A stretch of DNA of 64,000 nt from assembly GCF_034439435.1 (NCBI RefSeq), contig NZ_JAPCKJ010000005.1, positions 186,001 through 250,000 on the forward strand, in the 5' to 3' direction. Each line of letters starts with the position of its first letter. Within the stretch, counting starts at the first letter, position 1. Made by a program: the position numbers and the translations under genes. This document shows positions 7,894 to 14,518 of the stretch, in pieces. Under the pieces are notes generated by a model. That model did not search any database. It was given only the letters and a program-made list of their open reading frames with translations, and had not been told where the DNA came from. The stretch comes from Sarcina sp034439435 (GTDB taxonomy: Bacteria; Bacillota; Clostridia; Clostridiales; Clostridiaceae).

Positions 7894-9549
7894 TTAAATC
7901 ACTAAATTCAACTTCATTCTACCAAATCTAAAATGTTGCATAAGAAAAGAAGAAGCACCTTTCATAGGCACTTCTTCTTCATTACTTAAATAGTCTATTA
8001 AACCATCATTTATTTTTAGTTTTATTGAATCTATTTCTCTATCTTTTCCTATTGTTATTTCTGAAACTATCATATGTAGTAACATCTTTTGTTTTTCTCT
8101 ACTTGTGCAATTACTCATTATTCTTCCAAAGCTTTGTAGAATTTCTTTTATTACATCATATGAAACTTCTGTTTGATTTTCGTCTGTTACTGTTATTAAA
8201 AGTTTTTGTCTTTCTTCTTCTAATGCACTTATATTCTTATCTAGCTCTGATTTCCTTTCAACTAATTCTTCCTTTGTTATTAAGTCATCTTCATATGCTT
8301 CTAGTATTTTTGTTTTTCTACTTTTTAGCTTACTTAGTTCTTTATCTATTTTCTCTAACTTTTTCTTGTTTGGTTCTACATTGCTTCTTCTAGTGTTATT
8401 TATGTTTTCTATTATTGATTTAACCATCTTTTCATTAGACAGTAGTTCTTCTATCTTTCCAAAGACATATTCATTAGCTTTATCGACTCTTATTGCATTA
8501 GAATTACAGACTGCTGTACCTTTATTCTTCCAGTTCCCACAAGCATAGTATGTTATTCTTTTCTTAGTTCCATCTTTTAGTTTATTGGTTGTTCTCATTA
8601 TGACCATTCCTGCTCCACAAACTGGACATCTAAGTATTCCTGTTAAAGGATATTCACCATCGTATATTCTAGCTGGCTTACCTTTCTTTGATTCTAGTAT
8701 TTTCTGAACCTTGTCCCACAATTCTTCACTTATTATTGCTTCATGAAGTCCATCAACCATTATTGGATTAGGGTTTATATTCTTTCTTCTCTTTTCTGAC
8801 CAATCTTGTCTTACATTATATCTAATTTTTCCTATGTAAACTGGATTAGTTAGAATGTCTTTGATTGAACCAACTGAAAAGTTATTTCCCTTTTTAGTTT
8901 TATATCCTAGTTTATTTAGCTTATTAGTTATGGCTTTATATCCATTACCATTACTGTATTCATTGAAAATTAGTCTAACTGTTTCAGCTTCTTTTTCATT
9001 TATTACTAACTTAGTTTCTTTTCTCTTTTTATTTAGTGAACCTTCAACAGGAACTATATCGTAGCCTAGAACTCTATTTCCACACCACTTACCTTCTCTG
9101 GCTCGTGCTAACATTCCCATCTTAACATTCTGCGCTATTGTTCCTCTTTCAAACTCTCCTATTAATGCCATCATCTGAAATTGCATTTTTCCTGCTGGTG
9201 TATTGGTTTCAAATGGCTCTGAGTATGATTTAAATGTTACATTATTCTTTTCAAAGAGTTCTACCATTTTTAAAACATCAGCTAGCTTTCTACTTAGACG
9301 ATTTATCTTCCAAACTAAAACCATATCAAACTTATCTTCTTCCGAATCTTTCAACATTTCTTTTAGTTCTGGTCTATGTTTTATATCTTTACCACTTATC
9401 CCTCTATCAGAATAAGTTTTATATACCTCTAAATCATGCTTATCACAGTATTCTCTTAGTAGCCTTTCTTGTTCATCTATACTATATCCTTCTTCTGCTT
9501 GTTCAACAGTTGAAACTCTAGCATATATAGCAACTTTTTTCTTATCCAT
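7894..9549 (-). CDS. Large serine recombinase (SCC Ccr-like integrase/excisionase)
   Basis: 551 residues. Resolvase domain at the N-terminus with catalytic Ser13 in ARVST and the conserved SRKLADV helix. The Recombinase domain is at about 160-270, followed by a zinc ribbon with cysteines near 308, 311, 337 and 348, a long Lys/Glu-rich coiled coil (about 390-455) and a C-terminal tail. This is the full large-serine-recombinase architecture, near the size of CcrC (a single recombinase sufficient for SCC type V). A GTG lies 9 bases upstream at 9558 but is inside the AAGGAG ribosome site, so the ATG at 9549 is chosen (8-base spacing). It would recombine the rlmH attachment repeats. It follows the helicase module. 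Confidence 0.92.
   Translation of the reverse strand: MDKKKVAIYARVSTVEQAEEGYSIDEQERLLREYCDKHDLEVYKTYSDRGISGKDIKHRPELKEMLKDSEEDKFDMVLVWKINRLSRKLADVLKMVELFEKNNVTFKSYSEPFETNTPAGKMQFQMMALIGEFERGTIAQNVKMGMLARAREGKWCGNRVLGYDIVPVEGSLNKKRKETKLVINEKEAETVRLIFNEYSNGNGYKAITNKLNKLGYKTKKGNNFSVGSIKDILTNPVYIGKIRYNVRQDWSEKRRKNINPNPIMVDGLHEAIISEELWDKVQKILESKKGKPARIYDGEYPLTGILRCPVCGAGMVIMRTTNKLKDGTKKRITYYACGNWKNKGTAVCNSNAIRVDKANEYVFGKIEELLSNEKMVKSIIENINNTRRSNVEPNKKKLEKIDKELSKLKSRKTKILEAYEDDLITKEELVERKSELDKNISALEEERQKLLITVTDENQTEVSYDVIKEILQSFGRIMSNCTSREKQKMLLHMIVSEITIGKDREIDSIKLKINDGLIDYLSNEEEVPMKGASSFLMQHFRFGRMKLNLVI
7942..7977 (-). terminator. Terminator-like hairpin inside the recombinase 3' coding end
   Basis: As minus-strand RNA, GAAGAAGUGCC pairs with GGUGCUUCUUC (11 bp, two G-U pairs) with a 7-base loop, followed by UUUUCUU. 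It sits about 15-25 codons before the recombinase stop codon. It could attenuate read-through into the RES gene or truncate the message. Confidence 0.55.
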
Positions 9550-9599
9550 ATATATCACTCCTTTAATTAACTAATCCTAATCAAAAAAATAATATATAT

Positions 9600-9713
9600 T
9601 TATTCTTTTTCTTCAATTCCTTCTCTATCAGTTACTATTTTCTGTCTTAACTCATCAAAAATCATATCTACAACTAAATCTATTACATCTTTTATATTAA
9701 AATTTTCATTCAT
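9600..9713 (-). CDS. Small 37-residue protein between helicase and recombinase
   Basis: The frame starts MNENFNIKDVIDLVVDMIF and ends in a charged EGIEEKE tail. It is preceded by AAAGAGG about 9 bases upstream of the ATG at 9713, and its stop is 50 bases before the recombinase start. Its predicted single amphipathic helix and position suggest a small accessory or excision-directionality factor, but I recognise no family. The gene is supported mainly by its ribosome site and by fitting the operon gap. Confidence 0.5.
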   Translation of the reverse strand: MNENFNIKDVIDLVVDMIFDELRQKIVTDREGIEEKE

Positions 9714-9757
9714 CTTAATTACCTCTTTCTTTAGAAACTCAACTTTAATTTAAAAAT

Positions 9758-9898
9758 CCCGTTTTCCCGTAGATTTTTAAACATCTCAAAATTTTTAGGC
9801 TCTATTTACTAATTTATACAATTAAAAAATTAAAATTTAAGAAAAAAATATTTATGTTTTAAAATTGACGGGGAAACGGGGTTTTCTCCCTTTTCCCC
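9758..9898. repeat. G-rich inverted repeats flanking an AT-rich spacer
   Basis: CCCGTTTTCCCGT (9758-9770) and ACGGGGAAACGGG (9868-9880) are inverted copies (12 of 13) separated by 97 bases of almost pure A/T. A nested hairpin GGGGAAA/TTTCCCC uses 9870-9876 and 9892-9898, starting 10 bases after the helicase stop. The arrangement could terminate the helicase transcript or be a protein-binding site. Confidence 0.55.
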
Positions 9899-9907
9899 TT
9901 ATGGATT

Positions 9908-11530
9908 TTAAGAACTCTTTGTTAATATAGCCGTACATTGATTTAAGCTAACAACTATGTAATCAACAGTTATCCCAAATTCATTTTTTCTACTTCTAGT
10001 GTATCTATCCGATTCACAGTTTAAAAATCCACTAGCTTTTAATTCTTTTAGAACAACATTTTTATCTTCAAATCCACCTTCTTTTATCATTCTTTCAAAA
10101 GAAATCTTGTCCATTTGGACTTCAATGTTATTGTTATTATTTTTATTTTTAATTAACTTACCAAAAATGTCATTTGATGAATTTGTATTACCTTCTGTTA
10201 TGAATTTATTTTTGTATTTTTCAACATATTGCTTTATGTAGTCTATTGCACTTTCTTTAAAGTTTCTGTTCTTAATTGATTCTTTTTCAACTTCAATTAA
10301 CATTTCCTTTATTTCTTCTATTTTTAATTGAACATTCATCATCTCTTCAAACAAGTAAGCTGTTTGTAGAATTATTGCATACTTCTCACATCTTCTATCA
10401 ATCATATTATCTGAAATTTCCTTTTGCTCTAACTCATCTTTAAAACTATTTTTAACTTCTTTAAATTGATTTATTAATGCTTCTTTTTCCTTTTGCATTA
10501 CAAACCCAGCAAATTCAAGCCCTATATGACCATAGCTTTCAAGTATAGCTTCTTTTATATTCTCTGCATTTTTAGCGTCCTTAGTCCAAGTAACATTTTC
10601 TAACTCTATTACTCTTATTTGAACACCAGCATTTTTATTAGATGATGAAATTAGTGACCTTTCACCATTAGACAAAATTGTCGTTAGCCAAGTTTCTTTT
10701 TCTTTAAGTTCAGAGTCTTTATTAAGACGATCTTTATCAGTTCCATTTGCTACACTATAGACAAAATTAGTAAAGTTATTTGTGTGTGACATTGAAATTT
10801 CATCTAATGCAAGTGGAACACCTTTTAATCCTGTAAGTTTCTTTAAAATTGCATTGTTTGTTGAGTTATATGTACTGTATAATCCATTTCTTTTTACATC
10901 AGGATATCCAAAGCATGAAATTGCTAGTTTTAATGCTGTAGACTTTCCTGTTGTAGAATTTCCTACTAAATGTATCAACAGTGAATCTAGCCCAAGTTCT
11001 TCTCCTATGTATCCTAATGTTACTGCTGACAATGATGAAGCTATGACAAATTCTAATTCACATTTCCCAAAGACTTCATTTTTAAGCATTTCTATGTACT
11101 TTTCTTTAGAACCTCTTGGTTTAACATCATATTCTCCAACATATTCTGATTTTATGCCTATTGCATTGTAAAGTTTGTAGATTTCATTTCCGTTGTAATT
11201 TGAAAATCCTAATTTAGAGTGAACATTCTTTTTAACTGCTTTGTATTCGCATTCTCTTAAATATTCTATTAAATCGTTAACATTACTACTTACAACATCC
11301 AAACCTTTATTTTGTAAATCTATTAACTTATTTTTATTTAAGTATATTTCCCTACCAACTGTTATATTAGAAATTCCATTTAAGGTAAGAAACTCTAAGT
11401 TTGCTTTAAAAGTTTTATCATCTATATTATTCAGAATTTCTGTTATTTTCATGTATCTACTTAATCTCTTCTTTTCTCCGTTATTTTCGATCCATAAGAA
11501 TTTTTTATCAGTTGTTATATTTTTAGTCAT
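9908..11530 (-). CDS. DUF927 domain ATPase/helicase (Cch-like)
   Basis: 540 residues. The DUF927 core spans roughly 140-380, with Walker A GNSTTGKST (190-198) and Walker B PLALDE (to 244). Around it are the family strings HLVGNSTTGKST, SNGERSL and a downstream arginine-rich turn (VQIRVIE). The N-terminal 130 residues are unassigned, and the C-terminal part (about 460-540) looks like a small winged-helix-like domain with Asn-rich linkers. In SCC and SaPI elements, DUF927/Cch proteins are self-loading hexameric helicases thought to replicate the excised circle. Here it sits directly upstream of the recombinase operon, as in SCC. It is likely co-transcribed with the genes at 11605 and 9600. Confidence 0.88.
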   Translation of the reverse strand: MTKNITTDKKFLWIENNGEKKRLSRYMKITEILNNIDDKTFKANLEFLTLNGISNITVGREIYLNKNKLIDLQNKGLDVVSSNVNDLIEYLRECEYKAVKKNVHSKLGFSNYNGNEIYKLYNAIGIKSEYVGEYDVKPRGSKEKYIEMLKNEVFGKCELEFVIASSLSAVTLGYIGEELGLDSLLIHLVGNSTTGKSTALKLAISCFGYPDVKRNGLYSTYNSTNNAILKKLTGLKGVPLALDEISMSHTNNFTNFVYSVANGTDKDRLNKDSELKEKETWLTTILSNGERSLISSSNKNAGVQIRVIELENVTWTKDAKNAENIKEAILESYGHIGLEFAGFVMQKEKEALINQFKEVKNSFKDELEQKEISDNMIDRRCEKYAIILQTAYLFEEMMNVQLKIEEIKEMLIEVEKESIKNRNFKESAIDYIKQYVEKYKNKFITEGNTNSSNDIFGKLIKNKNNNNNIEVQMDKISFERMIKEGGFEDKNVVLKELKASGFLNCESDRYTRSRKNEFGITVDYIVVSLNQCTAILTKSS

Positions 11531-11568
11531 TTTTAATTACCTCCAAGTTTTGATTTATTTTTAGTTTT

Positions 11569-11593
11569 GTTCCCCTAGATTTTCTAGGGGAAC
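11569..11593. repeat. Perfect 10-bp hairpin between the two replication-module genes
   Basis: GTTCCCCTAG and CTAGGGGAAC (11569-11578 with 11584-11593) around a 5-base loop. No T-run follows on either strand, so it is not a standard terminator. The same GGGGAA half-motif recurs in the repeats at 9870-9898, suggesting a shared binding protein or processed RNA. Confidence 0.6.
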
Positions 11594-11604
11594 TCTATTA
11601 CTTA

Positions 11605-11994
11605 TCAAACTTCTTCTTGGTAATCATCTTCAATGACATTTTCTTCTTCAAAGTAACTTTCTTCTGGACATTCCATTATTTCAAGAATATTAAGGTATTC
11701 ATTTCTAAAACCAACATTTATTCTAATTTTCAGACCAACAAAATCTTGTTCATTTATCGCAAAATCTATTTGATTTATGTTTTCATCATTAACATCATTG
11801 TACCTTAGCTTTAAAAGAGTATCTATCTTTTCATTATCTGATGTTTTTATGTTAAAACTTTTAATAGTACCTTCATGATTTACAACATATAATTTAAGCA
11901 ATTCAAATCCATTTTTACTAATGTTTACCTCTGCTTTTATTATTTCAACATCGTTTAATCCTACTGTTATTCCTTGTTTTCTAAAAAAATTCAT
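11605..11994 (-). CDS. Small acidic-tailed protein, possible ssDNA-binding partner of the helicase
   Basis: 129 residues, beta-rich and lacking strong hydrophobic segments. It begins MNFFRKQGITVGLNDVEI, and its last 20 residues are overwhelmingly acidic (EEENVIEDDYQEEV). A beta-rich body with an acidic tail is the general plan of phage-type ssDNA-binding proteins. Its position immediately upstream of a DUF927 helicase parallels the SCC layout, where the ssDNA-binding protein LP1413 accompanies Cch. I cannot show homology to LP1413, so the role is inferred. It has a good AAGGAGG site at about 12000-12006 and precedes the hairpin at 11569-11593. Confidence 0.6.
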   Translation of the reverse strand: MNFFRKQGITVGLNDVEIIKAEVNISKNGFELLKLYVVNHEGTIKSFNIKTSDNEKIDTLLKLRYNDVNDENINQIDFAINEQDFVGLKIRINVGFRNEYLNILEIMECPEESYFEEENVIEDDYQEEV

Positions 11995-12163
11995 TTGAAA
12001 TTCCTCCTTATTTCAAGGAGTGTGCACACCCTATTATTAAATATTTTTTCAACTAGCTTGTCTATTATATTAAAATATTTGAAGTTTACCTTCAACTTCC
12101 TAAAAACGCGGAATTTCGCGATTAACATTTTTTTCTCTTTACATTTTTTGTTAATTTAGGAGT

Positions 12164-12188
12164 ACGCGGCAACACGCCGTCGGCGCGT
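12164..12188. repeat. GC-rich nested palindrome cluster
   Basis: Three alternative stems lie in 25 bases: outer ACGCG/CGCGT (12164-12168 with 12184-12188), CGGC-AACAC-GCCG (12167-12179) and CGCC-GTC-GGCG (12175-12185). Local GC is about 75% in a background under 25%. Confidence 0.7.
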
Positions 12189-12423
12189 CTTCCTCAGACT
12201 TTTTTGGCAATTTTTACATAAATATTGTAAAAAAAGATAATATATTCTAATATTTTTTCAATATCTTAGCAACTTATACATAATCTATCTTTTTTGTAAA
12301 ATAGGAACAGCTCTTGTTTCCTCTTTAATTCTTTAAATTTCGAATTTTACAAAATTTAAATTGTAAAATATAATTTTTCAATTATTACATATTGTATTTT
12401 CAGCTATTTTTTATTAAAATTAC

Positions 12424-12457
12424 TAAAAAAAATAGGAATCTAAAATAGAATTCCTAT
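12424..12457 (-). terminator. Terminator of the XRE/membrane protein operon
   Basis: Stem AATAGGAAT/ATTCCTATT (12431-12439 with 12450-12458). On the minus strand it is followed by an 8-base T-run. It overlaps the stop codon of the 50-codon frame at 12458. Confidence 0.75.
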
Positions 12458-12610
12458 TTAGTAATTAACTTCTCTTTTAACATCATCTACTATTTCACCA
12501 GTTACAATTATTGTTTTGTATTTATCATCTATTGCATCTTTCATTGCTTTTCTTGTATTTACCCATATTCTTTCATTAATTTCAAATCTCTCCTTACTTT
12601 TCTTTATCAC
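12458..12610 (-). CDS. Possible 50-residue protein overlapping the membrane protein gene
   Basis: The frame ends in a protein-like sequence (WVNTRKAMKDAIDDKY, then TIIVTGEIVDDVKREVNY). The only ordinary start is a GTG at 12610, inside the preceding gene in another frame and without a good ribosome site. A perfect AAGGAGAG lies further downstream, 9 bases before an ATT codon, so a rare ATT start giving about 40 residues is possible. The terminator directly after the stop supports a real gene. No family recognised. Confidence 0.45.
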   Translation of the reverse strand: MIKKSKERFEINERIWVNTRKAMKDAIDDKYKTIIVTGEIVDDVKREVNY

Positions 12611-12938
12611 TTGCTTCTGAATTATCACTTATTTCTTTATTATCATTTTCTTCTTCACTTCCACTTAACTTACCAGTTATTAATCCTATTACTGCTAAAA
12701 TTACTGCTCCTATTAAAATCCACTTTAAAATTTTAAATCCAAAGATTAAAACTCCACTAAATGACTTTAATAAGAACTCTGTTATTGTTGTTCCTATTAT
12801 GAAACATACTACCCATTCAGTTACAACTGCTCCACATCCAAAGTATGCAACATCAAACATACTATGGTATAGTCTGTTTATTAAAACTGCTAAACCTGTT
12901 CCTACTACTAAAACTATTAATCCTAAAAGCATGTCCAT
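12594..12938 (-). CDS. Small membrane protein of unknown function
   Basis: 114 residues with three likely membrane segments (about 4-20, 32-52 and 66-90) and a very acidic cytosolic tail (GSEEENDNKEISDNSEASDK). It lies 17 bases downstream of the XRE regulator at 12956 and is probably co-transcribed with it. The aspartate/glutamate tail, with no recognisable domain, could serve for protein contact. Its placement next to a repressor is like a small superinfection-exclusion or toxin-like membrane protein, but nothing in the sequence proves that. Confidence 0.65.
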   Translation of the reverse strand: MDMLLGLIVLVVGTGLAVLINRLYHSMFDVAYFGCGAVVTEWVVCFIIGTTITEFLLKSFSGVLIFGFKILKWILIGAVILAVIGLITGKLSGSEEENDNKEISDNSEASDKEK

Positions 12939-12955
12939 TTTATTCTTCTCCTTTG

Positions 12956-13165
12956 CTAATTATTTTTTTCATTTACAATCTCATCTAGTTCTATTTCAAC
13001 GCCTAACTCTTTAAACAATCTAAGCATTGTTTTTACAGATGGATTTGTCCTTCCTTTTTCTATATCACATAGATATGAACAAGAAATCTCAGCCTTTTCA
13101 GCTAATGTTTTTTGATTTATCTTTTTATTCTTTCTTATATTTTTAATACTTTCTCCTATTTCCAT
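12956..13165 (-). CDS. XRE-family HTH transcriptional regulator (short)
   Basis: 69 residues, almost entirely one helix-turn-helix domain: QKTLAEKAEISCSYLCDIEKG (two-helix motif around 19-39) and a dimer-type C-terminal helix (LRLFKELGVEIELDEI). It is divergently transcribed from the second XRE gene at 13325 across a 159-base region containing two copies of the same operator. One protein is likely to repress the other or itself, giving a bistable switch for the element. Its RBS GGGAGGG lies just upstream of the ATG at 13165. Confidence 0.85.
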   Translation of the reverse strand: MEIGESIKNIRKNKKINQKTLAEKAEISCSYLCDIEKGRTNPSVKTMLRLFKELGVEIELDEIVNEKNN

Positions 13166-13188
13166 TTAATCCCTCCCTAAGACAATTT

Positions 13189-13203
13189 TACGTTATTTAA
13201 GTA
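13189..13203. promoter_or_regulatory. Imperfect XRE operator next to the leftward gene
   Basis: TACGTTATTTAAGTA matches the perfect dyad at 13293-13307 in 14 of 15 positions. It is placed 24 bases before the leftward XRE start codon (13165), where binding would cover the leftward promoter or ribosome-site region. Confidence 0.6.
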
Positions 13204-13248
13204 TAAAATGCAATATTTTTACGCTAAAAAAGAATATTTTAGCCTTAT

Positions 13249-13277
13249 TTTACAAAAATTATGCTTTATTCTATAAT
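13249..13277 (+). promoter_or_regulatory. Sigma-A promoter of the rightward XRE gene
   Basis: TTTACA (13249-13254), a 17-base spacer and a perfect TATAAT (13272-13277). The predicted transcript start is about 13284, so the operator at 13293 sits just downstream, where a bound repressor would block elongation or initiation. Confidence 0.75.
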
Positions 13278-13292
13278 GTATCTAAGTAAAAA

Positions 13293-13307
13293 TACGTTAT
13301 TTACGTA
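13293..13307. promoter_or_regulatory. XRE operator, perfect dyad
   Basis: TACGT-TATTT-ACGTA, a perfect 5-bp inverted repeat with a 5-base spacer. It lies between the rightward promoter and the ATG at 13325. The related site at 13189-13203 lies 104 bases away on the other gene's side. Confidence 0.7.
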
Positions 13308-13324
13308 TTGAAAGGAGTAAAATT

Positions 13325-13660
13325 ATGAGTATAGGTGCTAAATTACAAGAAGCTAGAAAGAAAAAAGGATTTAGTTTAAAAACTCTTTCTTCTAAAATTG
13401 GAAAGTCAACATCTTTTTTAAGTGACATTGAACATGACAGAAGTAAACCATCTATTGAAACATTAAAAAGTCTTTGTGATGTTTTAAATCTTTCCTTAGA
13501 TTCTTTATTTGATGAAACTCCTTCTAAAAATCAAACTTTAATTCTTGATTTATCTGAACTGCTTCCCTATCTTGAAGATTTTTCTACATGGAATGACTAT
13601 GACAAACAAGAATTAATTTGTTATCTTAAAGCAAAAAATTTAGTTAGAAAGCAAAATTAA
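13325..13660 (+). CDS. XRE-family repressor with short C-terminal region
   Basis: 111 residues. The N-terminal HTH domain (about 6-60) contains KTLSSKIGKSTSFLSDIEHD, followed by RSKPSIETLKSLCDVL and a helical C-terminal segment ending YDKQELICYLKAKNL. This is the usual form of element-encoded immunity repressors such as those of ICEBs1-like and phage switches. It is the only rightward gene in the element, facing the short XRE gene at 12956. An ideal AAAGGAG site precedes the ATG. It probably controls the helicase/recombinase genes, but operators beside those genes were not found. Confidence 0.85.
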   Translation: MSIGAKLQEARKKKGFSLKTLSSKIGKSTSFLSDIEHDRSKPSIETLKSLCDVLNLSLDSLFDETPSKNQTLILDLSELLPYLEDFSTWNDYDKQELICYLKAKNLVRKQN

Positions 13661-13693
13661 GAGGACGTTTTTACGCCCTCTTCTTACTTTTAA

Positions 13694-13786
13694 TTATTTT
13701 TCAGTTTTAGTTTCTCCTTCATCTAAGATTGTTGCTATTACAGTTAAAACAGTTCCTATTATTTTTATTATTTTATTTAACTCCAT
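13694..13786 (-). CDS. 30-residue hydrophobic peptide, translationally coupled
   Basis: The peptide starts MELNKIIKIIGTVLTVIATI and ends LDEGETKTEK. It would form one membrane helix with a charged C-terminal tail. Its ATG overlaps the stop codon of the preceding gene by one base (TAATG), and AAGGGGG precedes it, so coupled translation is likely. Length and topology resemble small hydrophobic toxins or holin-like peptides and also small membrane regulators. No family is recognised. Confidence 0.55.
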   Translation of the reverse strand: MELNKIIKIIGTVLTVIATILDEGETKTEK

Positions 13787-14142
13787 TACTTTTCCCCCTT
13801 CAAGTAAGTATAGATGTATGAGTAACTATCTCTAACAGGAACTAATTTGATCACATACTTAGCAATTTCTAAATCTATGTAGACTAATGTTTCATTATCA
13901 TATCCTCTACCATTACAGAACCTTACTACAGTATCAAAGTTATTTATTAAATCAAATTGAATGTAGTTTAATTCTTTCTGTAACTTCTTTAAATCTATTT
14001 CCTTTTTATCATTTAACTCAATTATTAAATCTCTAGGATTCCATTGATTAGCAAGTCCTCCATCATAGAAATCAAATCTCATTACCCCAAGTAGTTCCTT
14101 AGAACTATACTCAAAAGTCTTTTCTTTACTTAGTTCTTTCAT
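13786..14142 (-). CDS. Hypothetical protein of the element
   Basis: 118 residues, soluble and mixed alpha/beta, no signal or membrane segment. Recognisable stretches are GVMRFDFYDGGLANQWNPRD and a C-terminal VPVRDSYSYIYTYLKG. It is the first of a row of short leftward genes (13694-15543) that resemble the strings of small uncharacterised genes in SCC and ICE elements. It lies 11 bases after the DUF960 gene in the same direction and is coupled to the 30-residue peptide. Function unknown. Confidence 0.65.
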   Translation of the reverse strand: MKELSKEKTFEYSSKELLGVMRFDFYDGGLANQWNPRDLIIELNDKKEIDLKKLQKELNYIQFDLINNFDTVVRFCNGRGYDNETLVYIDLEIAKYVIKLVPVRDSYSYIYTYLKGEK

Positions 14143-14153
14143 TTTCTTACCTC

Positions 14154-14459
14154 CTAATATTCTTCTGCTAACATCATAGTTGAGTATTCTTCATCATCTA
14201 TTACAAATACTTTTAAGGTTTCATTAACCTCTACATCATTTAAAACTAGAACATACTTTTCTTTGTAATTTGGTACTTCTTGACTATGTTCAATTACAAT
14301 TCCTTCTTCACATTTTCTCACTTTGAAAACTTGCAAGTAGTCTAATTCCTTACCCTCTTCATTTAACTTATCAATCATACTCCAAAGTATAAGTTGTAAT
14401 CTTAAATCTAACTTTTCATTAGCTCCTCTCGTTATATATCTGCTCTCTTTCTTAAACAT
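14154..14459 (-). CDS. DUF960 family protein
   Basis: 101 residues matching the DUF960 pattern: SRYITRGANEKLDLRLQLIL, then W.MID.L and LDYLQVF, followed by a beta-rich acidic C-terminus. DUF960 is named from staphylococcal proteins and is a recurrent companion of the ccr genes in SCC elements (with DUF950 and DUF1643). That makes this gene an independent pointer to an SCC-type origin. Biochemical role is unknown. A strong AGGAGG site precedes it, and the hairpin at 14484-14518 separates it from the upstream gene. Confidence 0.75.
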   Translation of the reverse strand: MFKKESRYITRGANEKLDLRLQLILWSMIDKLNEEGKELDYLQVFKVRKCEEGIVIEHSQEVPNYKEKYVLVLNDVEVNETLKVFVIDDEEYSTMMLAEEY

Positions 14460-14483
14460 ATTAATCCTCCTAAAAATAAATAA

Positions 14484-14518
14484 AGCTACCTAATTACTTT
14501 TCTTGTAATTAGGTAGCT
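14484..14518 (-). terminator. Perfect 14-bp hairpin between two small genes
   Basis: AGCTACCTAATTAC pairs with GTAATTAGGTAGCT (14484-14497 with 14505-14518), followed on the minus strand by a T-rich TTTATTTATTTTT. It overlaps the stop codon of the 99-residue gene. Likely a partial terminator before the DUF960 gene. Confidence 0.75.

Larger units (their letters stand above)
11995..12457. other. Non-coding region of the element with GC-rich palindromes (candidate origin)
   Basis: 463 bases without a gene. It contains the perfect palindrome GTGTGCACAC (12020-12029), CGCG-GAATTT-CGCG (12107-12120), a dense GC-rich palindromic cluster (12164-12188), then about 230 bases of extreme A/T. It is the upstream region of the helicase operon. 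A compact GC-rich structured site next to an AT-rich unwinding-type stretch and beside a replicative helicase gene is what an element origin would look like, but this is inference. Confidence 0.5.

Noticed and set aside
8025..8548. Long plus-strand frames inside the recombinase gene (also at 8855, 9203 and 9234)
   Set aside because: They are shadows of the minus-strand serine recombinase, rich in Leu/Phe/Ser, without ribosome sites.
6451..13165. RES protein and XRE genes as a toxin-antitoxin pair
   Set aside because: The XRE genes are about 5 kb away, are not in the same operon and have the form of a divergent repressor switch rather than an Xre antitoxin with a DUF2384 domain.
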